From Diplonema papillatum (taxonomy: Eukaryota; Euglenozoa; Diplonemea; Diplonemida; Diplonemidae): a stretch of DNA of 64,000 nucleotides. Made by a program: the position numbers and the translations under genes. Below the pieces are notes generated by a model. It was not told the origin of the DNA. It made no database searches and was given only the letters and a program-made list of their open reading frames with translations. Where the stretch lies: contig JAPJBO010000002.1 of the NCBI GenBank assembly GCA_030068145.1, positions 868,001 through 932,000 of the forward strand, read 5' to 3'. This document shows, one piece after another, positions 42,783 through 54,050 of this stretch. Every line of letters starts with the position of its first letter. The first letter of the stretch is position 1.

Positions 42783-42990
42783 CTTTCTATAATGTAGTCT
42801 ATTCATGATAACCAACTACATAAAAAAGGTGTCACGGGAGAAGCCGACAGCCGCTGCTTAACGGCATGCAGATCCGTACTTAAAAGTTCCCAATGCTTAA
42901 CAGCTTTATCACGCGGGCGGCCCTGAGATTACCCCCTCAGGTGGCACCACTTTATCTTTAGCCATACTTCAACACCCTTGCGCGGTCATA
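42783..42990 (+). repeat. Dispersed repeat family, short form
   Basis: Matches 60170-60335 and 60524-60590 (CTTTCTATAATGTAGTCTAT, GCCGCTGCTTAACGG, GTTCCCAATGCTTAACAGC, GGGCGGCCCTGAGA). Compared with the 60-kb copy it lacks a block of about 190 bp containing a tRNA-like sequence. Confidence 0.88.
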
Positions 42991-43002
42991 CCTGAACCAA
43001 GG

Positions 43003-43190
43003 CAGCTAGCAGTCAGCTGCATCGCCGCCGCCGGCGGAGAGTCCGCCGGTCGCGGGCAGCGGGAGCCCGACTCCGTCGCCTTCCGTCTTCGCGGCGGACG
43101 GCGTCCACGCCCGTAGCATCTCACCGCCCGCCGGCCCACCCGCCGTCGTCCTTGTCGCAAGCCAAAGTGCACTTCTCCCTCGCGCGTGAG
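43003..43190 (+). pseudogene. Further decayed copy of the kelch 1 C-terminal coding region
   Basis: Matches about 41618-41870 with deletions (GCCGGCGGAGAGTCCGCCG, GTCGCCTTCCGTCTTCG, CGGACGGCGTCCACGCCCG, then TCGCAAGCCAAAGTGCACTT). It reaches further into the gene than the 193-bp units and lies beyond the 42783-42990 repeat. Confidence 0.85.
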
Positions 43191-43716
43191 AAGGCTCCCG
43201 GCACCCGTCCCCGGGTTTGTGAAGGTGCTCGACGCGACTTCTGAGTCGGACCTTGTGCGCAGAGTCTGGAAGGGCTTGTGCACAATCTCTCTCGAACGGA
43301 AGATTCTGCGATCGGAAAGGTAGCCAGGGACCAAGGATCTAGCCGGGTCAAGGCATTCAAGAGTCGCCAGAATGCGGATTGACCGAATTGCCTGTAAAGG
43401 CTTGCACACAATCTCTCTCGGCGATCGGAAAGATCGCAGCGTGACCACGGGTCCGGCCGAGTCAAGCAGGCTACTTCAAGTGACGCCAGAGTGCGGATTG
43501 GACCGCATTCGCCGCGTACCATTCGGAGTTGGTCGCGCACCGCTTGACCGTCAAGTTGACGGCGGCGTCCGCCGTGAGAAGGCTGCCGGCACCCGTCCCC
43601 GGGTTTGTGAAGGTGCTCAACGCAACTTCTGAGTCGGACCTTGTGCGCAGAGTCTGGAAAGGCTTGTGCACAATCTCTCTCGAACGGAAGATTCTGCGAT
43701 CGGAAAGGTAGCCAGG
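43188..43716 (+). repeat. Direct repeat of about 142 bp, 387 bp apart
   Basis: 43188-43329 and 43575-43716 are almost identical (GGCACCCGTCCCCGGGTTTG, GAGTCGGACCTTGTGCGC, CAATCTCTCTCGAACGGAAG). In one frame the second copy encodes LPAPVPGFVKVLNATSESD, possibly a fragment of an unknown protein. The spacer between has a shorter related phrase at about 43405-43420. Confidence 0.8.
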
Positions 43717-46555
43717 CGAGGCAAGGGTCCAGCCGAGTCCCCTACATGGTTGTCCCCAGTACAAAATGCAACGAAAGAGCCCGCGCACCACGAGTGTGGG
43801 CGAGGTTCTGGTGCGAATTCCAGCGGTGCTCCTTGTTTGCTTCTTATTTTCTTCAGAAAGCAACGCATCGAAGGCAGAGATCTACACGCAGGCTTCGGGA
43901 AATCAGGCACGAAGAACGCGGAGAACTAGGCACACAACGCAACGTCTTCCGCACCAGGCACCCTCTCTTTTCCGTGCTGTTGCGGCGATCCACCACTACG
44001 TCATGCGGTTGCCGTCTGCAAGAGGCGGCGTCCTGAATGCAAATGCCTGCAAAGAACCTCCGCCTCATTTTTTTACATATGCGCCAGCTTGAAAGGAAAT
44101 GCTCGACGATGCTGCCCGACAAAGAACAGAAGGGATCCCAAGTGCTGTAACTACCGAACCACGTGTTGAACGGACGTGAGGTCATGCGGGTCTACCCCTA
44201 CACGATACATCACACAAACACAACAGGTCAAAGTCCTGAGTGAGAAAACAACACACAGGCACAATTCAGATTGTGTTTGTATTGTATTTGCCTTACCTTT
44301 ATGTTTCCTCCCTTCCATTCGGAGTCGAAGCAGCTACGTCGAGTATTTCCCGCCGTGAATCCGGGCTCGGCCCGCCACGAGTTGAGTGGCAACCCAGAAG
44401 CCTATCGTACGTGTTGATATCGACGAAACCTTCTTTAGACATGAATAGAGCTCCAGTAAAGTAGTCCGTTACGTTTTCTTTTTATTTCCTTGCTTTTTTA
44501 ACAAACGGGGAGCAGCAGTCAGTGGCGAGCTCGTACGTCGAGTTTTTGATGGCTGAGGTTCCATTTGACCGAGCAGGGTTACGCGGATCCAAGATGCTCA
44601 GCAAGTCCGGAAAAGAAAACGTTGGACCCGAAAGTCCTGTGTGATTGTAACCGCCCCTTTCCTATTCCGTATTCTTCTTCTTCTTCTTCTTCTTCTTCTT
44701 TTTTTTTTTTTTTTGGCACCATTTTTCACACGCCTTGTACGTTTCGCGTATCGCCCGCGAGGTTGGCTTTGTTTGCTTGTTCTAACCCTCTTTCTTGCGA
44801 TATCGCGGTATACCCGTGCGCGTTATACCAGAGCACGCCCGCACCGAGAAAACGGATAAAGAGGCGCCTTTCGGTGCTCTTGGCAACACCTGCGAGCCTC
44901 TGTGTTGTTGGCTGCATTGGCATCATCGTCATTAGGCGCCTGGTCCGGACCCAAACTTTTTGCTCGTTCACACCACCATCCAGCGTTTCAAGCTAACTCT
45001 ACACTTTTGGGCAACCGACGACGAGCGAGACGCAAACGTCGAATGGGGACACGACAACGAGGTGCAGTGTGTAGCTCGGGGGAAAATATTTCTTGGGTTT
45101 GAAGAGGGGGAGGGGTGTCAATGTTGGCAAGAAAGCAAAGCCTCGAGCAAAAAGCAGCAAAGAAAAATAGCAACAACAACAACAAAATCAAAACAAGGCT
45201 CTCCAAAAAAAAAAAAAAAAAAGATGCTGTACGTCCCACGGGATCGTCGGAAACACAAAAAAAACTGGCACATAAGCACTTCCGAACCGTGCCATACTTC
45301 AACCTGCAGTGTAGGGCAACAACCAGGAGCACACTGGTAGGTGAGCAGCGACACCTCCCGAAAGTGAGCTAAGGGCGAAGGACGTATCTGCGGCTTCTGC
45401 GGCAGTTGCCCGGTGGCAACCCCACACGCAGAACGCGGGTAAGGGGAGCGTGTTTTCCCAACTACTTTGAAGCCCCTTCCCGACCGTAGCATCCGAGGAA
45501 GGTGCAAACATGGAGGGTGCAACGGTAGCCGTGCACGGGTCTTGGGCGCGTGCATCGTGCAGGGCGGGTGCTTTGTGATTCGCCGCGAAGTTCTCTCCGC
45601 GTGCAGTCCGGAGAGACCGGCGTCGAGTTTCGGCTCACAGCCGGTTTCCCTCGGGCGGCAACCCGAAGGGAGAGAGAGAGAGAGCGCTAGACACAAATCC
45701 ATCTTAAAAAGGACCACGCACTTCAACCTGCACTGTGTAACACCACCAGAATCCACAGAGTTTTGGCGGCGATGTTTTGACCTTCGAACTTCCTGGGTGA
45801 GGAACTGAACAACCATTCCGCCAGTGATTCCCGCACATGGAAGAATCGGGTATCACCAAGCCTAACTGGAGTGCACCACCTTTGTTTCGTGCGAACGTAG
45901 CCTGCTAGTGAGTGAACATGGTCCTCAGGCTAATCATCTCCCAAACACGCTGCCAGCGTTCTGTTTCGAGCTTACAATTAAATGTCATTACGAAAAAGCA
46001 CAAAATGTCCAGAGCAAAAAAAAAGAATAGTATGGCTGGTGTGGTCGGTGGGCCAGTTCCCCGTAGTTCCCCCGTAGTTCAACATTGGGGGGGGGTGTCT
46101 TTTTTTTTTCGTTTCTTGTTTTTTCGCTGAGTGCTTCAGGGATGCAGCCTTGGGTCCTGGAGAGCATTTCTAAGCTACTTTGCGCTTTTTCGTCACAAAA
46201 TAAGGACAATTTCAGGTAATTCGAGCGCATCAAGATCAAAGACCCAGGAGACAAGCCACCTGGTCCAGGCCAAAATCGGTGAATTTCGGGGGGTAATTCC
46301 TTTGTGGCGACCACTTTCTGCAGTCGGCCTGGGCGGAAGAGCTACAAAGGTGCAGTATCACGGCCCCACCTTGCGCAGAGCGGCCATGTGCTATGCGTGC
46401 CCCGAAGAGGAAGGAATAGGATGAGAAGGAAGGACAGACTGGGAGTCACGGTTTGACAGGTAGTGACAGGATCAGCTGCGGTAAGGAGAGCAGGAAATGT
46501 TCTATCAGAGCGCGCCGGCCGGGTTTCGAAGCGATCGCGGGACCGGAGACCTTCG
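43717..46555. other. Spacer with homopolymers, microsatellite and dispersed repeats
   Basis: No supported gene. A TTC-repeat/T-tract lies at about 44673-44715, and an A-run near 45207-45224 is followed by CTGTACGTCCCACGGGATCGTCGGAAACAC, a family also found at 48482 and 61775. A segment with TTCCCCGTAGTTCCCCCGTAG at 46050-46080 recurs at about 48318. Confidence 0.5.
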
Positions 46556-47037
46556 CGGCGGTCGGAGGAGAGGTGGTTCCGGGAGCTGGATGGGATGTGC
46601 TGGTCGGTGGCGGGTGACGTCTCGATGGCGAAGCTCGCCGTCGACTTTGAAGTGTGCACTAAACTGGATCTTCCGGGCAGTGTCGGAGCGACGACGGACG
46701 AGACACCGTTGAGCATGCGTGCGAGGGTACTCTCAAAACTTTTAAAAACCGTCGGGGATGCGCTGGAGCGAAACGGCGACGGACCGCTTCTGCCAACTGA
46801 AGAAGATAGGGTCGCTGAAAACGGTGGGAGCCCCGCCGTGCCTCACGGGGTACGAGGTGGTGGTTCGGAGACGATGGAAGTGCTCGAGACACAGCTGACG
46901 ACGGCACGAGTTCAGCGGCGAGGGTGGGGGATGGATCTTTTCCCAAAAGGGCGGAGCGTGCGGCGAGATGGGCGGTGTTCAACGCTACGGAACACGAAAA
47001 GTGGAGTGAGCGGGTGTGCCACGAGCACCAGAAAGTG
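46556..47037 (+). mobile_element. Possible retroelement 3' coding remnant
   Basis: A frame at 46463-47038 contains WFRELDGMCWSVAGDVSMAK and LAVDFEVCTKLDLPG. A second frame after about 46930 gives RAARWAVFNATEHEKWSERV and HEHQK. Such a SWLELAVDFE-like block followed by a basic tail recalls the region after the reverse transcriptase in some protist retroelements, but no polymerase motif is present in the window. Frame changes indicate decay. The family assignment is tentative. Confidence 0.3.
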
Positions 47038-48571
47038 AAGTGCGGCGTGTGAAAGCGCCGGTGCAGCAACCGATGAACCTGGACGAGCAATCGAAGAAGA
47101 AGCGAGGCACCAAACGCGCGCTTGAGCGCGACGATCAAGTCGAGCTAAAGAGGCGAAAGCATGACACATCACGTACTAAGAGATAACCGCGACACCGCAA
47201 ATCGCCACAGATTATTTGTATTAGGCGGTCGCGGTCGAAGACGGCAACCCGCGCGAGGAGTAAGGTTGATAACCAGAATGACAGTCATAATGGCCATGCC
47301 GAAGGCAAGGTTGCGTTGCAGGAGGAGAAACTGGTGCTTGGCCGAGGATAAGATGGCTATGGCGGCAGGGGCAGAACAGAGAGACAGCGAGTCCTTCTTG
47401 TGGGGTAGTCACGCCTTCACAGTCCCAAGACCCCCGCCCACTTGCATACAGCCGTCGACTGGCCTTTCCCAAGAGGACGAGTTGGAATGCAGGTACCATC
47501 TCCGGACAGCTTCCGGTTTCTCCCAGGAGTAGAGGAGCTGATGCAAACGCCACCTGGGCTTCTGAACGTGATTGCGGATCACCTTCTTGCCCAAACCCAA
47601 GAGGGATTGGAGTGTCGGAATGGCGCGCAAGGAGAGGCTCTGGCTTGTTTGCTTCTTTCGCTGGTGAGAGGGAGACTTCGGACACGGCAAAGCCTTGGGT
47701 TCTTCGGGCTCTGCATCCTTCTGTTCCAGAGATCTTGCCCACAACAACATTAGCCTTAAATGGCATGCTTCGGGTGAGGGCATGTAGTTTATCAAGAAGT
47801 AACTTCTAATCAGCTTCCCTTCCATGCAGACACAAGTTGGACTCAAGCACATCCTTTCGTCTATCACCGGACTCTTGAGTGCGTGCTGCCAATTTTACCT
47901 GTGGGCTGTCCAAGATATCTCGATCGGTCAGGCCTCTGCCATCCATCACGATAACGCGACTATTTTCAAGGACCACGCAATGGTAGCAACTGATCTTTTC
48001 CTTCAGTCCTCTTGGGGAACGTTGAGGGGGCCCGGTAGCGAGCTTTACTTAGGTTCCTGCAAGCGTGAGCCAACCAACTTCTGCGAGTCCTACGATAGCG
48101 TTCGAGTCTACATTCCAACGAATCCTTCATGCCACGGCGTCACGAAAGCACCACCCCCGACACCCCGAAGGCTCCATTTTTCAGAAGGCTTGGCCCTTCT
48201 GTTGAAAGCCCGAGCAAGAGGAACCGTTTTGCTCACTCCAAAGCTCCCGGTTTGGCGCCGGTGCGTGGCGTTTGAAAAAAATCACTACAAAAAAAAAAAA
48301 GGACACCCCAAGGTCAGTTCCCCGTAGTTCCCCCGTAGTTCCCCCTGGCTATACCGACCACACCAATGGCGCTTTCTTTTGTTTGTGCGCACTAGCGGAA
48401 CTCACCTGCTTTGGTAAGTTTCATGTAGTACGCTGCCAACTACTAATTTCTACAAGACACAAAAAAAAAAAAAACACCAATCTGTACGCCCATACGGGAT
48501 CGTCGGAAACACAAAAAAGAAAACACGAAAGGTGCCAACGTTGGGGGGTTTTGTCCCTGAAAGCGTCGGAG
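47038..48571. other. Spacer before kelch gene 2
   Basis: Several open frames on both strands (for example the minus-strand frame at 47221-47766 and the plus-strand frame at 47824-48327) match no family I recognise. The segment 48368-48465 is an inverted copy of the dispersed repeat at 8862-8977. The leader just upstream of the ATG carries CTGTACGCCCATACGGGATC, a dispersed-repeat phrase. Confidence 0.4.
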
Positions 48572-51500
48572 ATGGCGGAGGGGTCGTCGGTGGTGCGGGA
48601 GGGCGTGCGGGCTGTGGAAGGGCACAGCGTGGTCCGGGTGGGGTCGCAGCTGGTGATGCACGCGGGGCGGGTAGGCGCGCGGGGGCTGACGAACGCGACG
48701 TACGTCCTGAGCCTCGGGACCCTCGAATGGCGCGAGGCGCGGTGCCGGGGCTACCCGCCGGTGCCCCGGAGTTACCACACGGCGAGCGTGTACGGGGGCC
48801 GGATGCTGGTCTTCGGCGGGATGACGTCTGTCGGCTGGGACGACGTGCACTTCAACAACTACAATGTCTTCATCTCCCCGCAGCTGCTCGACGCCGCTGA
48901 ACAGGCGAAGAAGGGCACCGACCGCTTCCGCATGGAAGGCGTCACGCAGATCACACAGGCACCGCTCGAGCCATTCTGCTACCACGAGCTCGACCTGGTC
49001 GGTGAGCTCTGCTGGAGCACCCCCGCTACCACCGGCGATGTGCCGCAGCCGCGGAGCCACCACTCCGCTGCGGTCAGCGGCGGGCAGCTGTTCGTGTTCG
49101 GTGGGTACAACACGCAGTCGTCCGGTCGCTACACCGACGACCGTCTCAAGTCGCTCTTCGACGTGTTCGCGCTCGACGTTGCAACCCGGGTGTGGTCCCG
49201 AATCGAGTGTGTCGGCACGATACCGCCGCTGCTCTGGGGACAAGCCTCGGTGCTGCTGGAGAACGTGCTTTTCACGTTCGGCGGCGTCGACGGCGACACG
49301 AGGGAGGAGCAGGCGTGCATCTGCGCGTGGTCCGCCGAGCGTGGCGAGTGGCGGTGGCTGATGTCCGCGCACGAGAAGAGCATGGGCCCCCGGTCGCAGC
49401 ACACCGCGGTCCTGCACAAGCGGCGGGTAGTGCTGTTCGGCGGCGCCAGCGAGACCGGCGCGAAGGTCACCTCTGCGGTCCACGTGTTCGACCTCGTGAC
49501 GGGCGCGTGGGTGACCCCCCTCTGCACCGGCGAAGCGCCGTCCAGCCGCAGAAACCACACCGCGGTCGAGCTCAACGACTGCATGTACGTTACCGGCGGC
49601 GCCGATGCCGATGGCGATCCTGGGTCGCGCACGTACAGCCTCGACCTGATCACGTGGCATTGGACCGCGCTGTCGGCGACCTTCAACGCGACGGCCCCGA
49701 TAGCGTGCCTCGCCGACGACGGCAAGACGTCGGCCGTGCGGAAGCTGCAGAAGTTCCACAAGAAGCGGCGCCTCGACCGCGCGAAGCTGTTGGCCGCGGC
49801 GCCGGGGTGCGTGACGCGGGAGGTGACCATCACCAGAAGGGTGCCCGCCGACCGGCGCGCGTCCGGGCAGTCGGAGTTCTCAGATGGGGGCGAAGCGGGG
49901 GCTGCTGGGGGTGGGGAAGAGGCCGCGGAGCACTGGGGGATATACACGATGGAAGATGCGGGTGAGGACGGCGGCGTGTGCTTGCGGGTAGAGGGAATCG
50001 GGGAAAACAGCCCCGCCGACGGCGTCGTGCCGGCGGGGGCGCGGTTGGTCAAGGTCAACGGCGCGCTGGGGAAGGACGCGGCGGCGGTGGAAGAGGTGCT
50101 CGACGACCAGAACTTGGACACGCTGACCATCCTCATCGAGCAGCCGGCCGCTGACGCGCCGCCGACGCCGCCCGGGTCGGACGGCGAGTCCGACGGCGGG
50201 AGCGCAGCGGCGGAGGAGGGGGGAGGGGAGGCGGCGCCCGCATCCCTCGCGAAGAGGCACGCGCCAGTGTCGGATCCTACACGGTACACGCAAACGCCGG
50301 AGCTCCCGATGATGACGCGGCCGGCGGCGATGCTGGGCGGCGGCGACCGCATCCTCGGCGACCTCTCGAACCGGTTCCCAGGGTCCCCCCGCAAGGGCGC
50401 TGCAGATCGCCTGCAGGCCTTCGGCCACAACGTGTTCACCGCGAGCGCCGCGCAAACAGGCATGGTCCCAGGCGCAGTCGCGTCAGGCGCGGAGCCGAAC
50501 GAGGCGAAGTGGAAGCCCCGCGTGTCCCTCGGGAAGTACGGGTTCGTCGACGTCGTCGGCGGCGGGGGGAACAAGCTGCTCACCGCGGTCGCCCGCCGCG
50601 GCCGCGAAGAACCCGCTGACGACGCCGCGAAGCCGGCCGACGCGACGCTGGCGCGCCGGCTAATCTCACCGACCCGGAACGAGGTCGCCGAGGGCATCCC
50701 TTACCCGGCCGAAGTGCAAAACTTCGCCCGCGAGGGGTCTGCCTGCGAGCAGTCGCAGGTGTCCACCCAGGCGCCGGTACGCCAGCCGCAAAGCGCACCG
50801 GCATACCACACCCCCCAGCACGCCGGAGATCCGGGGGCCGCCCAGCCGGCGCAGCCCAGGAGCATGCCGGTGCAGACCCCATACCGCGACCCTCCTCACC
50901 CGATGGAACCTCACCCCGCTTCTCTGCACACTCCGACGGGGCCTGTCGCCCAGCTGGGCCCGGTACGCCCTTGGGAGGTGTTCCCGTCGCCGCCGGTGAA
51001 GAGCATGACCAACGAGCGGCGGACGAGGTATTTGTCCCCGTCGGTCGTGCGGCTAGGCATGGTGTCGCAGCTGGCCATCAACCGCCCGGAGGAGCTGCGG
51101 GGCCCGTTCAATGGATCCCTCGCGGCTTCGCACCCGTACGGCCGGTCGATGGCCCCGGACCAGTATGGTCTGGGGGCGGCGGGATCGTATGGGATGCCGG
51201 TGACGCCGCACTCGCCGGACACGTCGGGGGAACTGTACTACGAGGGCCCGAAGAACTTCGTGACGACGACGAACACAGCGATCCCGGCCGGGCTGGGGGC
51301 GATCAGCAGCGCGGCGTTCCTGACGGGCATGCGGAACGTGGGCATTAACCAGGCGGGCGCGCACGTCGAGTGGCACTCCGATGCGCAGACGCTGCTCTCG
51401 CGGATGCCGGTCGACATCCGCAACGCGGCGGCGGCCGCGTACAAGGACGTGTGGCAGAACTGGACGTGGGACGACCGCCTCGAAGCCGTCAAGCGCTACG

Positions 51501-51655
51501 CCGAGTCGCAGGCGCGCCGCGCCCCGGTGCAGCGGTCCCGCAACGTCGGCGACGCGTCGCTGCCCGTCCTCCCGCCCGCGTCGGTCTGCTTTTTTTTGGT
51601 ACTAACAATCTTGCGGGTTGCCCTTCAATGTATTGTGCAGGCTAAAAAGACGTAG
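48572..51655 (+). CDS. Kelch-repeat plus PDZ-like scaffold protein (kelch 2)
   Basis: The ATG at 48572 (MAEGSSVVREG) gives 1027 residues; the frame is open 100 codons further upstream, but that part is repeat DNA with A-runs. Residues 10-390 hold about six kelch blades: YHTASVYGGRMLVFGGM, HHSAAVSGGQLFVFGGYN, ASVLLENVLFTFGGVDG, QHTAVLHKRRVVLFGGASE, NHTAVELNDCMYVTGGAD, each followed by a Trp. A PDZ-like domain comes at about 445-530 (CLRVEGIGENSPADG, GARLVKVNGA). Then a Pro/Ala-rich linker and a more conserved-looking C-terminus (DIRNAAAAAYKDVWQNWTWD). A two-domain scaffold role is inferred. The last 25 codons run into repeat-like DNA (the T-run before GGTACTAACAATC), so the true end or a last intron may differ. 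No 3' copies follow. Confidence 0.82.
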   Translation: MAEGSSVVREGVRAVEGHSVVRVGSQLVMHAGRVGARGLTNATYVLSLGTLEWREARCRGYPPVPRSYHTASVYGGRMLVFGGMTSVGWDDVHFNNYNVFISPQLLDAAEQAKKGTDRFRMEGVTQITQAPLEPFCYHELDLVGELCWSTPATTGDVPQPRSHHSAAVSGGQLFVFGGYNTQSSGRYTDDRLKSLFDVFALDVATRVWSRIECVGTIPPLLWGQASVLLENVLFTFGGVDGDTREEQACICAWSAERGEWRWLMSAHEKSMGPRSQHTAVLHKRRVVLFGGASETGAKVTSAVHVFDLVTGAWVTPLCTGEAPSSRRNHTAVELNDCMYVTGGADADGDPGSRTYSLDLITWHWTALSATFNATAPIACLADDGKTSAVRKLQKFHKKRRLDRAKLLAAAPGCVTREVTITRRVPADRRASGQSEFSDGGEAGAAGGGEEAAEHWGIYTMEDAGEDGGVCLRVEGIGENSPADGVVPAGARLVKVNGALGKDAAAVEEVLDDQNLDTLTILIEQPAADAPPTPPGSDGESDGGSAAAEEGGGEAAPASLAKRHAPVSDPTRYTQTPELPMMTRPAAMLGGGDRILGDLSNRFPGSPRKGAADRLQAFGHNVFTASAAQTGMVPGAVASGAEPNEAKWKPRVSLGKYGFVDVVGGGGNKLLTAVARRGREEPADDAAKPADATLARRLISPTRNEVAEGIPYPAEVQNFAREGSACEQSQVSTQAPVRQPQSAPAYHTPQHAGDPGAAQPAQPRSMPVQTPYRDPPHPMEPHPASLHTPTGPVAQLGPVRPWEVFPSPPVKSMTNERRTRYLSPSVVRLGMVSQLAINRPEELRGPFNGSLAASHPYGRSMAPDQYGLGAAGSYGMPVTPHSPDTSGELYYEGPKNFVTTTNTAIPAGLGAISSAAFLTGMRNVGINQAGAHVEWHSDAQTLLSRMPVDIRNAAAAAYKDVWQNWTWDDRLEAVKRYAESQARRAPVQRSRNVGDASLPVLPPASVCFFLVLTILRVALQCIVQAKKT

Positions 51656-53939
51656 GCAGCGTGTTTTGGTGGCTGATCAGAATTCCTTACCTGAATATAC
51701 ACAGGGTAAATACAAGTGGGAAAAAGATCACCCGGCACGCACAAACAAAACGAAGCGCCTGTCTTTTTTTGTATAAGCACCGGCTTTGTAGGAAATGCTT
51801 GAGGAGAGTGCCAGTTGCGAAAGATCAAAGGAGGTAAATGTGCTCACCCGAGACGCGGCTCCTCGGCCTCTGCGACCGCTATGGGTCACACAACGATCGT
51901 GCACCCCTGCCGACACAGCTCGACCCTCAACAACTGCCGCATCTCGCCGTGCCGCTCGCCAGAAGCGAGAAACCGAGTACTCCGATTCCGGATCTGACTA
52001 CGAACTTGTCACAAGCTACCAGCAGCAGTTGCAGCCGTCGCGGGTTGCCACGACGGAAGCGCGCCAAGAGTGACGCATCCGGTGTCACGTAGCGAACGGC
52101 AGGCATAGTGGTACTCATCGGCATGCCGATGACCCCCCATCTATACCCCCCTGTCGCAACAATATATCAAGATCAAGGAGGTAAATGTGCTGTAGCCCAC
52201 ACGAAACACAGGTAAATCTGGGTTTAGTGGCGGGCGTAAGCGTTCAAAACCCTCTAGCCTCCTTCGAAATGAGCACAAGGCGGTCTCCCCTCAAGTATTT
52301 TTTGCTTTGTGGTGTGGTCCACAATAGAAACCTCAAGTTCCCATGAACTTACTAAGAACCCCAAGTACACCCCATGTACACCCCAAATAGGGTAAAATGA
52401 CGTTTTTTTGCATTTAGTACTTCCCGTGAACTTCCCAAGAACACCCCTTGTACACCCAAGCAAGGCCACCGTATCACACCATGTAAGGACCTGCTTTGTA
52501 GGAAATCCTTGAGGAGGCTGCCAGTTGCGAAAGATCAAAGGTGTAATAGTGTGGTACTCATCGGCATGCCGATGACTCCCCACGATTGCACCAGTATTCC
52601 AAGATCAAAGGAGGTAAATGTGCTGTAGCCCACACGAAACACCGGTAAATCTGGGTTCATGGCGTAATCGCCCAACAACCCGTTCCGGCTTTAGTCCAGT
52701 TAAACGTTATGCCAGTCCGGCATCTTGCCTTACGTTGGTGTTATCCAACAGGCCAGTCCTACAGACATCCTCAGTTTCATTTTGACTTCGCAAAATATGG
52801 CTTTGAGCCTCGAGCCACGCTTTCTCCCCATGTATCCACACCATCATCACACAGGAGGGAGCGGAAGGCTGGGACAACACGCCGGCGTACGCTGCGCCTC
52901 CCGTGTATCGATATGCATACGACTCTCCGTGAAGGAACAGAACGGGGGATCATTTCTCGCACTGGTGCGCTCGTCAACCCCCTTAGTAGGCTTGGGCTTC
53001 AGTATAAAGAAGTGGGCAAGAAGCCCGTCGCTAGTTTGTACCCGGGTGGCGTTGCCATTCGGGGCTTTGGGAAGTCACCTTTCACTCGCCGCCGCCGTGA
53101 TGCTGCATGCATAGCAATTTGTGTTCGCCCGGTGTGCCCCGCAGTGGGAACTGTACGCACAAGACAACAGGGATCTTCTACGTTGTTGGCCCTGCTGGTC
53201 GGCGTATCTATTCGGTGTTCGCGCTATGGAAAAAAGCGGCAGATTTCGACCGCCAGCTTCCCAAAGAAAATGGCAACCCCTGCTCAACATGCATGAGAAC
53301 ACATCAACAGTGCTCGCCTGCCTTGATGGCACTTGCACCTTAAAGAACTCAATGCTCAACCGGAGACCCTAAAACACCGAACCTCTAAACCACAATAAAC
53401 GCTAGAAAACCTGCCAGCGAGACATAGGGTCCCTCCGCCCGCAAAGCGGGCGCCCGCCTCAAATTTCTTCTGGCACACCCGTGTGCCCTATGTTTGTTGC
53501 GCTTCGTCGGGGAACTCGAACGAGGCGTCACGCCCTGTCTAATAGTTGGCCGGGCGTGGTCTTTTTTCTTTTCGCGCACTTCCAAAAAGCCGCTGTCCAT
53601 GCTGTTGTATCTCACCCCTTGCATTGCAGCACACCCCTCCCCCCGTCCCAGAATAGGCGCAAATAATGTTTGTGAATAAGGACTGTAGACTGTACGTACC
53701 GTCGTTGTTTTGCGCACCCTTTCGTTCTTCCAGCTTTCCGTTCAGAAGAAGCCTCTTTCTTATTTTCTGCAGGAAGTGCGCCAGCGGTTGCAGCGTCTTT
53801 GCATCACCAGGTTCGAATATCGAATCCGAATCAGGATCGAGTATTTTGTTTGTCAGTGGGTTATCACACCGAATCACCCACCCGCACATTGCAGTCTTGT
53901 TGTGTTGTGACACGGCGCAGAAGACCGTTGGAGGGGTGG
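51656..53939. other. Spacer rich in one dispersed repeat
   Basis: No supported gene. The AAGATCAAAGGAGGTAAATG family occurs at about 51765-51850, 52165-52230, 52485-52545 and 52600-52660, variously with CTTTGTAGGAAATGCTTGAG and GTAGCCCACACGAAACAC. These copies match 11660-11790. Confidence 0.6.
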
Positions 53940-54050
53940 AGGTAGCGTAACCATTCTCACAACAAGAGGGGCGTACCCGACTATCGAGCAATTGCGACGA
54001 CACTGCCGGTGGCGCAGGTTGCCGTCGCCGACCTGAAGCCCATGGCTCAA
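53940..54050 (+). pseudogene. Decayed copy of the PH/WW gene's 5' end
   Basis: Matches 54536-54672 (leader, start region and first codons): CATTCTCACAACAA, GACGACACTGCCGGTGGC, CAGGTTGCCGTCGCC, GACCTGAAGCCC. The start codon region is altered and the copy stops after about 20 codons, running into the GAGACACCTTGTAGTTG dispersed repeat. Confidence 0.88.

Noticed and set aside
47221..48327. Protein genes between the retroelement-like remnant and kelch 2
   Set aside because: Open frames occur on both strands with no family resemblance, no start context and no GC-rich coding character like the other genes here.
49129..50697. 522-codon antisense frame in kelch gene 2
   Set aside because: It is Ser/Ala-rich antisense of kelch blades that are clear on the plus strand.
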